Shown: positions 37,469 to 47,172, counted from the first letter of the stretch. The stretch: DNA of 64,000 nt from Amantichitinum ursilacus (GCF_001294205.1 NZ_LAQT01000002.1:186001-250000); one strand, 5' to 3'. The notes: generated by a model from the sequence alone, not told the origin. Translations and numbers: made by a program.

Positions 37469-40147
37469 ATGACGATCTCCAGAAGGCATTTTCTAACTGC
37501 AGCAGGGGCGACCGGGGCGGCGGGTTTGTTCAGCCTGGGGCCGGTCTCAAGTGCATTGGCCAAAGCCATGGGGGGCCAGCTTCAGAACAGCATGGCTCAC
37601 TTCACGGGCAAGGTGATGCACGCTTCACATTACGGCCCGTTTGTGGCAACGGTCAAAAACGGCAGAATCGAAAAGATAGATCCCACGCGCTTTGATGCGC
37701 GCCCCACCGAAATGCTCACCATGGGCATTCTGGCCCGCACCTATGACAAAACCCGCATCGCGGGGCCCATGGTGCGCAAGTCTTATCTGGAAGGCATTAG
37801 CGGCGACCGCAAAACTGAGCTGCGTGGCCGCGAAGAATTTGTGCAGGTTTCCTGGGAAGTGGCTTTGGGCCTGACCGCCAAAGCGATCCTCGATACGATT
37901 GAAAAACATGGCAATGAGGCCGTCTTTAGCAGTTCTTATGATGGTTGGTCACACGGCGGTATTTTCCGCGCCAATGTATTGCAGGGCCGGTTCTTTAATC
38001 TGTTAGGCGGGTGTTCCATTACCACCGGCGACTATTCAGGCGGCGCCGCACAAATTGCCATGCCGTATGTAATTGGCGATATGGAAATCTATTCCGCGCA
38101 AACGGCCTGGCAACAAGTGCGTGATAATACCGAAGTATTTGTTTTTGTTGGCTGTGACCCCAACAAGAATAACCGCATTGAATACACCACTGCGGATCAT
38201 GAAATGTTTGACCACTGGGATGAAATCAAAAAAGCCGGTGTTAAATTTATTTCGATCAATCCGCAATTCACCACCACTGACGACAAGATGGGTTCGGAGT
38301 GGGTCCGCATTATTCCAAATACCGATACCGCCTTGTTTCTGGCGATGAGCTACGAGCTGTATATCACCGGTAAATACAATAAAGCGTTTATCGAAAAATA
38401 CACTGTCGGTTTTGATCGCTTCCTTGCCTATCTGGTGGGTAAAGACGCTGACGGCACGCCCGCCAAGACCGCGGAATGGGCCGCGAAAATCACCGGGATT
38501 CCCGCCGAAAAAATCCGTGAAATGGCGCATCTGTTTGCATCAAAACGCACTCAGTTTGCAGGCTCCTGGTCTATTCAACGCGCCCATCATGGCGAGATGC
38601 CGTATTGGGCCATTATCAATTTCGCGTGCATGTTGGGCAGCATCGGCTTGCCGGGCCAAGGCGTTGGCTTTAGCTGGCATTACGGCGGCGGCGGTACCGC
38701 GCAATCGGGTGCAACGGGTCCGCTGGGGATATCGCAAGGGCGTAATGCGGTGAAGAAGATTTGTCCGGCATCGCGCATTACCGAGATGATCAATAACCCG
38801 GGCAAGGCATTTACCTATAACGGCAGCCATTACACCTATCCGCTGACCAAAATGATCTTTAATGCCGGCAACAACTTTATGTCGCATCAGCAGAACCTGC
38901 ACGAGCTGATCAAGGCATTGCCCAAGGTCGATACCATCGTGGTGCAGGATTGCTGGTGGTGCGCGTCCGCGCGTTGGGCCGATATTGTGCTGCCGTCTAC
39001 CACGCCGCTGGAGCGTAATGATATTTCCTCGGGTGGCACCTATAGCATCGACAAGATTTTTGCGATGAAGCAGGTGATCGCGCCCGTGGGCGATACGCTG
39101 GATGACTTCGAAATCTTTCGGCGCCTGGCCGTCCTGTGCGGCGTGGAGATGGGCTTTACCGAAGGCAAAACCCAGATGGATTACGTCAAGCTGGCCTATG
39201 CCGGGAGCTCGGCCGCAGCCACCACGCCGTTCGAAAAATTCTGGGCCGATGGCGTGGCGCTGATGAAGGTGCCGCCGGAAGCGCAACGTTGGGTTAGACA
39301 CGGCGATTTTCGTACCGACCCGGTCAAACACCCGCTGCATACGGCGTCCGGTAAGGTCGAAATGTATTGCGCCGCCATCGACAAAATGGGCCTCGCAGAT
39401 TGCCCGCCGATGCCCAAATTTCTGGAACCGGAAGAATATCTCGGCAATGCCAAACCCGGCCAATTGCATGTGGTTAGCCCGCATCCGTTTTATCGCGTGC
39501 ATTCGCAAATGGATAACGCCGAGCCACTGCGCAAGCTTTACACCGTGCAAGGCCGCGAGCCCTTGGTGATCAACCGGCAAGATGCGCAGGCGCGCGGCAT
39601 TGAGGATGGCGATATTGTTGAACTGTATAACGAGCGCGGCACGATCGTGGTGGGCGCGCGGCTTTCCGACAAGATCATGCCTGGCGTGGTCAGCATTCAG
39701 GAAGGCGCATGGCCACAACTCGATCGCAAAGGGCGCTGCAATAACGGCTTGATCAACTTTATTACCAACAGCCGCCCAGCCAGTGGATTAAGCCAGGCCA
39801 CCGTAGCCGACACCTGCCTGGCGTCGCTGCGCAAATGTCTGGATCCCGAAGGCCCCACCCAAGCCTTTGAGCCGCCCGCCATCATTCGCAGAAAGGTCAA
39901 GTTCGACCCCAAATTTTATGGGTTGGAACGCTCGTGGGCCTTGCGGCAAAAAGCCACTGCCGATATGTCGCCCGGCGAAAAGATCTTTTACCAACGCTGC
40001 ACCGTGTGTCACGGTCCGCGCGATCCGGCTCAGTTTAACCAGAAGCAATGGCTCGGCATCACGCAAAGCATGTTTCCGCGCGCGGGGCTAAACAAGGACG
40101 AGCAAAAGCTGGTGCTCGACTTCCTGTACGAAAACGCCAAGCAATAA
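37469..40147 (+). CDS. TorA/BisC-type molybdopterin reductase with C-terminal cytochrome c domain
   Basis: This 892-residue enzyme begins with a Tat signal (ISRRHFLTAAGATGAAGLFS). The body follows the TMAO/biotin-sulfoxide reductase family: HASHYGPFVATVKNGRI, GDYSGGAAQIAMPYVIGDME (Ser as likely Mo ligand, near residue 190), FSWHYGGGGTA, and a MoCo-binding C-terminal domain with INRQDAQARGIEDGDIVELY. Unlike E. coli TorA it carries an extra C-terminal domain with a haem c site (CTVCH, about 844-848). It probably reduces TMAO or a related N- or S-oxide in the periplasm, taking electrons through its own haem and perhaps the small cytochrome c upstream. No torC- or torD-like gene is adjacent. Confidence 0.88.
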   Translation: MTISRRHFLTAAGATGAAGLFSLGPVSSALAKAMGGQLQNSMAHFTGKVMHASHYGPFVATVKNGRIEKIDPTRFDARPTEMLTMGILARTYDKTRIAGPMVRKSYLEGISGDRKTELRGREEFVQVSWEVALGLTAKAILDTIEKHGNEAVFSSSYDGWSHGGIFRANVLQGRFFNLLGGCSITTGDYSGGAAQIAMPYVIGDMEIYSAQTAWQQVRDNTEVFVFVGCDPNKNNRIEYTTADHEMFDHWDEIKKAGVKFISINPQFTTTDDKMGSEWVRIIPNTDTALFLAMSYELYITGKYNKAFIEKYTVGFDRFLAYLVGKDADGTPAKTAEWAAKITGIPAEKIREMAHLFASKRTQFAGSWSIQRAHHGEMPYWAIINFACMLGSIGLPGQGVGFSWHYGGGGTAQSGATGPLGISQGRNAVKKICPASRITEMINNPGKAFTYNGSHYTYPLTKMIFNAGNNFMSHQQNLHELIKALPKVDTIVVQDCWWCASARWADIVLPSTTPLERNDISSGGTYSIDKIFAMKQVIAPVGDTLDDFEIFRRLAVLCGVEMGFTEGKTQMDYVKLAYAGSSAAATTPFEKFWADGVALMKVPPEAQRWVRHGDFRTDPVKHPLHTASGKVEMYCAAIDKMGLADCPPMPKFLEPEEYLGNAKPGQLHVVSPHPFYRVHSQMDNAEPLRKLYTVQGREPLVINRQDAQARGIEDGDIVELYNERGTIVVGARLSDKIMPGVVSIQEGAWPQLDRKGRCNNGLINFITNSRPASGLSQATVADTCLASLRKCLDPEGPTQAFEPPAIIRRKVKFDPKFYGLERSWALRQKATADMSPGEKIFYQRCTVCHGPRDPAQFNQKQWLGITQSMFPRAGLNKDEQKLVLDFLYENAKQ

Positions 40148-40162
40148 GCGCTGGCTGCAACC

Positions 40163-40202
40163 CGGGCAAGCGCGGCCTTTGCCGCCGCGCTTGCCCGTTT
40201 TT
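40163..40202 (+). terminator. Rho-independent terminator of the reductase gene
   Basis: A perfect 14-bp stem (40163-40176 with 40184-40197) with a seven-base loop is followed by TTTTT. Confidence 0.93.
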
Positions 40203-40249
40203 ATGGTTGCCGCCTTGCCGCTCCGGGCTTAAGCAGCACGTGAACGACC

Positions 40250-40891
40250 TCAATCCGTCTGGCGGCAACCCAGTCTGACCAGATACGCCACAAACATATC
40301 CGCCATCGCATCCGCATACGCCACAATCTCCGCCTGCGTGCGTGGGCTGCTGGAAAACGCCTTGCCGACCGCGCTCAAGGTCGTATTCAGCAAATCTCCC
40401 GCCAACGCCCGAGTGCTGTCCGAGCCATCCGGCAACGCCTCGCGCATAAACGTCAGCACAATATCTTCGCCGCTGGCCCGCACCGCTTGGGTCTCGGGCG
40501 CGTCGCGGTAGAGCGGGGCGCTATCGCTCAGCGCCACACGCATTTCCGCTTCATCACATTCTGATTTGATAAACGCATGCACCAGCGTGCGCACACGCTG
40601 CAACGGCGCTTGGGCCGGATTTTGCAATATTGAGCGCAGCATTTCGGTGGTCTGTTGCCACTCATCGCTCTGCAGCCGGAACAGGATCGCCGCCTTGTTC
40701 GGAAAGTATTGATAGACCGATCCGACACTGACACCTGCCTTCTCCGCGACGCGCGCAGTGGTAAAACGCGCCGCGCCTTCTCGCGCCAGAACCTGAATAG
40801 CGGCGGTGAGAATCGCGTCGACCAGTTCGGTGGAACGTGCCTGTTTTGGCTGTTTTCTTGAGTTGAGCGGGGTGGTTTTGCGGTCGGTCAT
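40250..40891 (-). CDS. TetR-family transcriptional regulator
   Basis: This is a 213-residue protein from ATG 40891. The N-terminal helix-turn-helix is typical (FTTARVAEKAGVSVGSVYQYFPNKAAIL, about 42-70), with the usual KQPKQARSTELVDAILTAA before it. The C-terminal domain is the ligand pocket. It is divergent from the methyltransferase gene with a 92-base shared promoter region (GCGAATAATTCGTC near 40917 is a partial palindrome and possible operator), so it probably represses the methyltransferase/SDR pair. Confidence 0.9.
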   Translation of the reverse strand: MTDRKTTPLNSRKQPKQARSTELVDAILTAAIQVLAREGAARFTTARVAEKAGVSVGSVYQYFPNKAAILFRLQSDEWQQTTEMLRSILQNPAQAPLQRVRTLVHAFIKSECDEAEMRVALSDSAPLYRDAPETQAVRASGEDIVLTFMREALPDGSDSTRALAGDLLNTTLSAVGKAFSSSPRTQAEIVAYADAMADMFVAYLVRLGCRQTD

Positions 40892-40983
40892 GGGCTTGGG
40901 GAATGCGAATAGTAAAACGCGAATAATTCGTCGTATTCTAACTCCACCGTAACACGCCACTCAATCCCTGACTGGAGCACTCC

Positions 40984-41649
40984 ATGAACACCTTGCTTAG
41001 CGCGCCCGTCGCGCCACTGCTTAAAAAGCTGTATGACCAGGCGGATGCCAGCGGCATGGCCATGAACTTTGCCATCGCGGAACTCAGCGACGAATTGCTG
41101 ACCCGACTGATGCGCAGCAAAACCGAGTACACCGATTTTTATACGCGGCTCAAGGAAGTGCCGCTGGCCGTGTCGCGCGAAACCGGCCAGTTGCTGTACA
41201 TGTTGGCGCGGCATAGCCGGGCGCAAACCATCGTCGAGTTTGGCACGTCATTTGGTATTTCCACGCTGCACCTGGCTGCGGCATTACGCGACAACGGCGG
41301 CGGCAAGCTGATCACCACCGAATTCGAGCCGAGCAAAGTGGCGCAGGCGCAAGCCAATATCAATGCTGCGAGCCTGGCCGATCTGGTGGAAATCCGCGCG
41401 GGTGATGCGCTGCAAACGCTGGCCGTCAACCTGCCCGACCGCATTGATGTGCTATTGCTGGATGGCGCGAAAGCGCTCTACCCCGAGGTACTGGCTTTGC
41501 TGGAACAGCGTCTGCGCCCCGGCGCGTTGGTGATTGCCGATGACGCCGATTACAGCCCCGACTATCTGGCGCACGTGCGCAATCGTGCGGCTGGCTATTT
41601 GTCGATGCTGCTGGGCGACGACGTTGAGCTCTCCATCCGCCTGGCCTGA
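40984..41649 (+). CDS. SAM-dependent O-methyltransferase
   Basis: This is a 221-residue class I methyltransferase of the COMT/CmcI-like O-methyltransferase family. SAM-binding motif I is IVEFGTSFGISTLHLAAAL (about 81-99). An acidic residue follows in TTEFEPSK, and later motifs are DVLLLDGAK and ALVIADDADYS. The substrate is unknown. It is divergent from a TetR regulator and followed after 68 bases by an SDR-type gene in the same direction. Confidence 0.87.
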   Translation: MNTLLSAPVAPLLKKLYDQADASGMAMNFAIAELSDELLTRLMRSKTEYTDFYTRLKEVPLAVSRETGQLLYMLARHSRAQTIVEFGTSFGISTLHLAAALRDNGGGKLITTEFEPSKVAQAQANINAASLADLVEIRAGDALQTLAVNLPDRIDVLLLDGAKALYPEVLALLEQRLRPGALVIADDADYSPDYLAHVRNRAAGYLSMLLGDDVELSIRLA

Positions 41650-41717
41650 ACGCGTCTTCTGATCGTTCATCGCTTCCTGAAAACACCAAATAACATCCCC
41701 TCACACGGAGCAACACC

Positions 41718-42590
41718 ATGCATGTATTCGTAACGGGCGCGACCGGCTGGGTCGGCCACACCGTCGTAGAAGATTTGCTGCAAGCGGGCCACGCAGTGAC
41801 TGGCCTGGTGCGCAGCGCCGACAAGGCTGCCGCGCTCTCCGCCAAAGGCGCGCACGTGCTGCAAGGCACGCTGGATGATCTGGATATCTTGCGCCAGGGC
41901 GCCAGCGCCGCCGACGCGGTGGTGCATACCGCGTTTAACCACGATTTCTCGAAATTCTTGCAAAACGTCGAGCAAGACCGTATCGCCATCGAGGCCCTCG
42001 GCAGCGCGCTGCTGGGGACTCAAAAACCGTTGCTGGTCACGTCGGGCCTGGCGCGATTGGCGCCGGGCCGGTTGGCACTCGAAACCGATGTGCCCGACGC
42101 CAATTTCGCGCGCAAATCCGAAGCCGCCGCGCGCGCTCTGGCGGCCAGTGGAGTCCGCGCCGCCACAGTGCGGCTGGCCCCCAGTGTGCACGGTCTGGGC
42201 GACCACGGTTTTGTGCCGATCCTGATCAAGCTGGCGCGAGAAAAAGGCGTTTCGGCTTATATCGGCGACGGGCAGAATCGCTGGGCTGGCGTGCATCGCA
42301 CCGACGCCGCCCAGGTTTACCGCCTGGCGCTGGAAAGCGGCGTGACCGAGGCGGCCTACCACGCGGTGGCCGACGAGTCGGTACCGTTCAAGGCTATCGC
42401 CGAAGTGATTGGTCGCCAGTTGGGCCTGCCGGTCGAATCGCGCGAACGTGAGCACTTTGGTTGGTTCGCCGACTTCGCCGGCATGGACATGGCGGCCAGC
42501 GCTGCGCACACGCGTCAGGTGCTGGGCTGGAGTCCCACCGGGCCGGCTCTGCTCAGCGATCTGGACCAGCCGGGCTATTACGCCGGCTAA
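41718..42590 (+). CDS. NAD(P)-dependent SDR/epimerase-like protein
   Basis: This is a 290-residue extended or atypical short-chain dehydrogenase. The Rossmann motif is VTGATGWVGHTVVEDLL (residues 5-21). VVHTAFNHDF and a core with LAPSVHGLGDHGFVPILI follow. The Ser-Tyr-Lys triad is not obvious, as in atypical NmrA-like or plant-type epimerase families. It forms a probable operon with the methyltransferase under TetR control, a common layout for detoxification or quinone stress genes. Confidence 0.85.
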   Translation: MHVFVTGATGWVGHTVVEDLLQAGHAVTGLVRSADKAAALSAKGAHVLQGTLDDLDILRQGASAADAVVHTAFNHDFSKFLQNVEQDRIAIEALGSALLGTQKPLLVTSGLARLAPGRLALETDVPDANFARKSEAAARALAASGVRAATVRLAPSVHGLGDHGFVPILIKLAREKGVSAYIGDGQNRWAGVHRTDAAQVYRLALESGVTEAAYHAVADESVPFKAIAEVIGRQLGLPVESREREHFGWFADFAGMDMAASAAHTRQVLGWSPTGPALLSDLDQPGYYAG

Positions 42591-42605
42591 TTTAATAGCA
42601 ACATG

Positions 42606-42639
42606 GCGGGCCCTTTCTTGAAGCCAGGACAGGGCCCGC
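42606..42639 (+). terminator. Hairpin after the SDR gene
   Basis: GCGGGCCC (42606-42613) pairs perfectly with GGGCCCGC (42632-42639). No T run follows, so it is a weak or factor-dependent terminator. Confidence 0.5.
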
Positions 42640-42876
42640 ACGCGTTTCCCGGCCTGTGTTTATCAATCGTGCTTCTATCCAGCGGCCCCGCGAGGTAGCG
42701 CGTCGCAGGTCTGTGGCACGCCTCACCCGATACAGATTCCTGCCGGTGCAGTGCAGCAAGCCGCCGCCGCATGTGCTAATTCCTATACAGACGCCCGCAC
42801 AAAAAACCTATCCGTCAGCCGCAGGTGCGCTTCCGTTTTTTCTGGTTATTTCCGCTCATTACCAAGGACAGCCTCC

Positions 42877-43641
42877 ATGCTAAAAACCGCCCGCTACGGT
42901 TGGATTCCCGATTTACCCGATCATCGAGACCACTTTTACGCGGCGCCGCCGTCGCATCTGACCGCGTTGCCCGCCAGCATCGATTTGCGCGGCCAGTGCC
43001 CGCCGGTGTACGACCAGGGCCAGCTAGGCAGTTGCACCGCCAATGGCATCGCCGGAGCCATCCAGTTCGATCGCAAAAAGCAGGGCGCCAGCAACGACTT
43101 TGTGCCGTCGCGCTTGTTTATCTATTACAACGAACGCGTGATCGAGCATTCCGTGGCGTCCGACAACGGCGCGCAAATCCGCGATGGCATCAAGAGCGTG
43201 GCCAAGCAGGGCGATTGCCCGGAAACCGAATGGCCCTATGTGGTCAGCAAATTTGCCGACAAACCATCCGCCAAGTGCTACACCGACGCCCTCAAATACA
43301 AAGCCGTGCAATACCAGCGCGTGCAACAAACCTTGGCGCAAATTAAAGGCTGCCTGGCCGAAGGCTACCCGGTGGTGGTCGGCTTTACCGTGTACGAGAG
43401 CTTTGAGAGTGACGCCGTCGCCAAGGACGGCGTGGTGCCCATGCCCACCAGCAGCGAAACCGTCATCGGCGGTCATTGCGTGTTGCTGGTGGGTTATGAC
43501 GATGCCGATTCCACTTTCTGGTTCCGCAATTCCTGGGGCGATGCCTGGGGGCTGCAGGGCTACGGCAAGATGCCGTATGCCTATATGGTCGACACCAGTT
43601 TGTCTTCGGATTTCTGGACCATCCGCACGATTGCGGCGTAA
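42877..43641 (+). CDS. C1A (papain-like) cysteine peptidase, cytoplasmic
   Basis: This is a 254-residue protein from ATG 42877 behind aagga. The catalytic elements are complete: the oxyanion Gln and nucleophile in YDQGQLGSCTANGIAGA (Cys about residue 53), His in VIGGHCVLLVGYDD, and Asn in FWFRNSWGDAWG. It has no signal peptide and no long pro-region, so it is a compact bacterial C1A enzyme. The longer frame upstream (from 42751) is rejected because it lacks a ribosome binding site. The target is unknown. The convergent neighbour is rtcR. Confidence 0.87.
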   Translation: MLKTARYGWIPDLPDHRDHFYAAPPSHLTALPASIDLRGQCPPVYDQGQLGSCTANGIAGAIQFDRKKQGASNDFVPSRLFIYYNERVIEHSVASDNGAQIRDGIKSVAKQGDCPETEWPYVVSKFADKPSAKCYTDALKYKAVQYQRVQQTLAQIKGCLAEGYPVVVGFTVYESFESDAVAKDGVVPMPTSSETVIGGHCVLLVGYDDADSTFWFRNSWGDAWGLQGYGKMPYAYMVDTSLSSDFWTIRTIAA

Positions 43642-43666
43642 GCGCAGCAGGCAGGGCGGGCTGCGT

Positions 43667-45253
43667 TCAGTCCCGCAAATCCGCCCATGCCAGCTCAAAA
43701 CGCGCCAGATACTTGCGCAGGCGATCAGCATCGTTGGGCTGCTTTTTGCCTTCGCGCGATACGGCAAACAGCATGCGGCCCGCCTCGGACAAACTGCTGG
43801 CCCGGCGACACACGCGCACCACAGCTTCCAGCTGCGCACGGTCAAACAGGTCCAGCTGTGCGCTGCGTTCACCGAGCAAATCATCGAGCTCGGAAGCGCC
43901 GGCCGCGCTGCCCCAGCCATGCTGCAGCCGCGCAATTTCCTGCGCCACATTCTGCTCATCAATCCGGCCCGCATCGGCCAATGTGGCCATACGCGTTACC
44001 GATGCGCTCAGCTCGCGGAAATTGCCAGACCAGCGCGCCTGGGCGGAGGTGGCAAAATCCAGATAGCGGCGACGCGCTTCCACGTTAAAGCGCACTTGCT
44101 CGCCGTGCTCCCGCGCAAAGCGCGCCAGTTCGAAATCGAGGTTAGGTTCGATGTCTTCGGAGCGACCGGCCAGACCGGGCAATTCATAAGTCCACAAATT
44201 AATCCGCGCATATAAATCCTCGCGGAATTTGCCTTCGGCCACCCAGCGGCGCAAATCTCGATGCGTGCCCGCAATCAACTGAAAATCGCTTTCAACTTCG
44301 CGATCACCACCAAACGGAAAGAAGCGTTTTTCTTCAATGGCCTTGAGTAACATCGCTTGCTCATCCAGGCCCAATTCGCCGATCTCATCGAGAAACAACA
44401 AGCCGCCATCGGCTGCCCGCAGCAAGCCTGGGCGTTCGGTTTGCGCGCCGGTAAAAGCGCCTTTAACGTGGCCAAATAAAGCCGACATCGCACTATCGCC
44501 GCGCAAGGTGGCGCAATTAACTTCCACAAAACGGCCGCTGATTTGATGGCGCGCTTTTTTTAATTCATACACTTTGCGCGCCAGAAACGATTTGCCCGCG
44601 CCTGTCGGCCCCACCATCAAGATCGGCGCTTTGGAGCGCCCGGCAACATGCTCGATCTGCTCGATCACCCGATTGAAATGCGCATTGCGCGTGGCAATGC
44701 CGGACTTTAAAAACGACACCGTCTCGGCCGCATCGCGCTTGAAACGCTGCGCAATCTTGTTATAGCGCGACAAATCCAGATCGATGATGGTGTAGCTACC
44801 CGCGGCATTGCCGGTTTCGGCTTTGCGCGGCGGCGATGTCTGGATTAACCGGCCCGGCAAATAACGCGCTTCGGCCAGCAGAAACCAGCAAATTTGCGCC
44901 ACGTGCGTGCCGGTGGTGATGTGGATCAGGTAGTCCTCGTTCTCGGTATCAAATGGGTAATCGTGGGCGAAATCATGCAGCGCGCTGTACACCTCCTCAA
45001 AATCCCAGGGATTACGCAGGTTGATTTCTACGCGACGGGTTTCGGTTTCGGGCGAAACGCTATGTAAATCGTTGCAGGTGCGCTCGGCCAGCCCGCGGCT
45101 GCGCTCGTCATGCAGTAATTCCAGCCGGTGCACGATCAGATCTTCTTGCTGACCCAGGCTGATGGTCGGCCGCCATTTCTCCCAGCGCTGACTACCGCGC
45201 CCGACATGGTCGAGCACGGTGCCGATAAAGCCAATGACGACGGTCTTGCGCAT
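43667..45253 (-). CDS. rtcR: Sigma-54-dependent regulator of RNA repair
   Basis: This is a 528-residue bacterial enhancer-binding protein. The N-terminal CARF-like sensor domain (1-180; begins [17 protein letters not shown]) is typical of RtcR and is thought to sense RNA end products. The AAA+ domain has Walker [12 protein letters not shown], the sigma-54 contact loop GAFTGAQ, and Walker [13 protein letters not shown]-terminal DNA-binding region follows. It is divergent from rsr-rtcBA, with a sigma-54 promoter 152-167 bases from its start codon, exactly the arrangement known for rtc operons. Confidence 0.95.
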   Translation of the reverse strand: MRKTVVIGFIGTVLDHVGRGSQRWEKWRPTISLGQQEDLIVHRLELLHDERSRGLAERTCNDLHSVSPETETRRVEINLRNPWDFEEVYSALHDFAHDYPFDTENEDYLIHITTGTHVAQICWFLLAEARYLPGRLIQTSPPRKAETGNAAGSYTIIDLDLSRYNKIAQRFKRDAAETVSFLKSGIATRNAHFNRVIEQIEHVAGRSKAPILMVGPTGAGKSFLARKVYELKKARHQISGRFVEVNCATLRGDSAMSALFGHVKGAFTGAQTERPGLLRAADGGLLFLDEIGELGLDEQAMLLKAIEEKRFFPFGGDREVESDFQLIAGTHRDLRRWVAEGKFREDLYARINLWTYELPGLAGRSEDIEPNLDFELARFAREHGEQVRFNVEARRRYLDFATSAQARWSGNFRELSASVTRMATLADAGRIDEQNVAQEIARLQHGWGSAAGASELDDLLGERSAQLDLFDRAQLEAVVRVCRRASSLSEAGRMLFAVSREGKKQPNDADRLRKYLARFELAWADLRD

Positions 45254-45404
45254 AGGGTTTATCCAGAAAGATAAAAAACTAGCTCAAAGTATATATAAAT
45301 CACCGAGCGACTGGCCAGATTGGGTGCAATGAGTGGTGAGGTTTCCAATATTAATCCATTAAAAAACAATGATATAAATTAATTTATCGGGAGGTGGTCA
45401 GGCC

Positions 45405-45420
45405 TTGGCACGCCGATTGC
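45405..45420 (+). promoter_or_regulatory. Sigma-54 promoter of the rsr-rtcBA operon
   Basis: TTGGCACGCCGATTGC matches the -24/-12 consensus (GG at 45407-45408, GC at 45419-45420, normal spacing). The start of transcription should be near 45432. RtcR, encoded divergently, is the expected activator. The AT-rich stretch 45280-45390 may hold its binding sites and an IHF site. Confidence 0.9.
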
Positions 45421-45461
45421 AAAGTAGCTGGCATCAAAACGAAATCGCTGTGAGTACTGAA

Positions 45462-47024
45462 ATGGCCAACCTGCAATTGTTCAACGCGCTGACTGCCAGC
45501 CTGCCGCAGACCAATACGCTCAACCGGAGCAACGCCGCGGCTTATGCCTATAAGCCAGAACACAAACTGGCGCAGTTGGTGATGACCGGTTGCCTGAACC
45601 AGACCTTCTATGCACAGGCCGAATTGCAACTGGCGGACGTGCTGACGTTGTGTGCTGGACTGGATGCGCGTTTTATCGCACAAGCTGCCATATATGGTCG
45701 TCAGCGTGGCCACATGAAAGACATGCCCGCGCTACTGCTGGCGGTGCTTTCACGCAAAGACGCGGCGCTGTTTGCGCAGGTGTTCGATCAGGTCATCGAT
45801 AACGGCAAGATGTTGCGCAACTTTGTGCAGATCATGCGCAGCGGGGCCACCGGGCGTAAGTCGTTGGGCTCGCGTCCCAAGAAGGCAGTGCAGGCGTGGC
45901 TGAACCGTGCCACCGAAGCGCAATTGTTAAGCGCAAGCATCGGCAGCGCGCCCTCGCTGGCGGACGTCATCAAGATGGTCCACCCCAAGCCGCAAGAAGC
46001 CTGGCGCGAGGCGTTTTTTGCCTGGGTATTGGGCCAATCTTGTAATCGCGCGGCGCTGCCACCGCTGACCCAGCAATTGCTGGCCTTTCGCGCCGATACC
46101 GCGCTGGAGATGCCGAACGTGCCGTTCCAGTTATTGACCAGCTCGGCCCTGAATAGCGCGCAATGGGGGCGACTGGCCGAACGTATGGGCTGGCAAGCGT
46201 TGCGCATGAATCTGAACACGCTGGCACGGCAGGGCGTCTTTGTGCAGCCCGGCATGATCGACATGGTTGCGGCGCGCCTGGCGGACCCGGAACTCGTCGC
46301 GGCGGCGCGGGTTTATCCCTATCAGTTGCTGGCCGCATGGCGTATGACCGGGGGTGAGATTCCGGCGCAAATCAAAAACGCTTTGCAGGATGCGCTGGAA
46401 ATCGCGTTGCGCAATGTGCCCGCGCTGCAAGGCCATGTGGTGGTGTGTCCGGATGTTTCGGGATCGATGTCGAGCCCGGTCACCGGTTGGCGGCCCGGCG
46501 CGACCACGGCGGTACGTTGCATTGATGTCGCCGCCTTGATGGCAGCGGCGGTGCTGCGCCAGTGCCCGCAAGCACGTGTTTTGCCATTTGAAACCAAGGT
46601 GGTGCAAGTGCGGCTGAATGCCCGCGATAGCGTGCTGACCAATGCCGAAAAACTGGCCGCAATCGGCGGCGGCGGAACGCGTTGTTCGGCTCCGCTGGCG
46701 CAGTTGGTTAAAGAAAAGGCCGTGGTCGATACCGTCATCCTGGTGTCGGATAACGAATCGTGGATTGATGCGCGCCGTCATGGCGCCACCGAGACCCTGC
46801 AACAGTGGCAGCAGATTAAACACCGCAATCCGCAAGCGCGCTTGATCTGCATCGATATGCAACCGTACGGGACGACGCAAGCGCAAGAAAGCCCGGACAT
46901 CCTGAATGTGGGAGGCTTTGGCGACGCGGTGTTTGATGTGGTGGCGCAGTTTGCGGCGGGCAGTTTTGGTGCCGGGCACTGGGTCAACGCGATCAAGCGG
47001 ACCCGCCTGGCCGGGGACGCCTGA
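45462..47024 (+). CDS. rsr: Ro60/TROVE domain RNA-binding protein
   Basis: This is a bacterial orthologue of the Ro autoantigen, a ring of HEAT-like repeats plus a von Willebrand A domain, which binds Y RNAs and damaged RNAs. The VWA domain (about 335-520) has the metal site DVSGS (in VCPDVSGSMSS) and a later TLILVSDN-like strand. I chose ATG 45462 (MANLQLFNAL). GTG 45450 is possible. The upstream frame from 45405 overlaps the sigma-54 promoter and cannot be translated from it. The length is about 520 residues. It is followed by the three Y-like RNAs and rtcBA. Confidence 0.93.
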   Translation: MANLQLFNALTASLPQTNTLNRSNAAAYAYKPEHKLAQLVMTGCLNQTFYAQAELQLADVLTLCAGLDARFIAQAAIYGRQRGHMKDMPALLLAVLSRKDAALFAQVFDQVIDNGKMLRNFVQIMRSGATGRKSLGSRPKKAVQAWLNRATEAQLLSASIGSAPSLADVIKMVHPKPQEAWREAFFAWVLGQSCNRAALPPLTQQLLAFRADTALEMPNVPFQLLTSSALNSAQWGRLAERMGWQALRMNLNTLARQGVFVQPGMIDMVAARLADPELVAAARVYPYQLLAAWRMTGGEIPAQIKNALQDALEIALRNVPALQGHVVVCPDVSGSMSSPVTGWRPGATTAVRCIDVAALMAAAVLRQCPQARVLPFETKVVQVRLNARDSVLTNAEKLAAIGGGGTRCSAPLAQLVKEKAVVDTVILVSDNESWIDARRHGATETLQQWQQIKHRNPQARLICIDMQPYGTTQAQESPDILNVGGFGDAVFDVVAQFAAGSFGAGHWVNAIKRTRLAGDA

Positions 47025-47037
47025 AGTTGAGTAATCC

Positions 47038-47133
47038 GGCACGAATGTAAGACGGGTCTACATCTCCGAACCTTGCTGGAAGGTAATCCAGCCCGCACTG
47101 CGGTGCGCGCTGACTCGCTTGTTTTGTCGTGCC
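47038..47133 (+). ncRNA. Y RNA-like ncRNA 1 (YrlB-like)
   Basis: The ends pair over 7 bp (GGCACGA 47038-47044 with TCGTGCC 47127-47133). After an internal loop (ATGTA side, GTTTTG side) an inner helix pairs 47053-47058 with 47112-47117, including the G-U pair found in all three RNAs, extended by a bulged A. TACATC follows on the 5' side. The core holds a 5-bp hairpin with a D-loop-like GG loop (47075-47092) and CGCAC/GTGCG with a TGCG tetraloop. No T-loop is visible, so tRNA mimicry is reduced. Confidence 0.75.
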
Positions 47134-47172
47134 ACTGTTTTATCCGCGCTGCTTGCGGCGTGGCCAGGTTTT

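Noticed and set aside
45405-45461. Upstream start of rsr
   Set aside because: It overlaps the sigma-54 promoter and would lie upstream of the transcript start.
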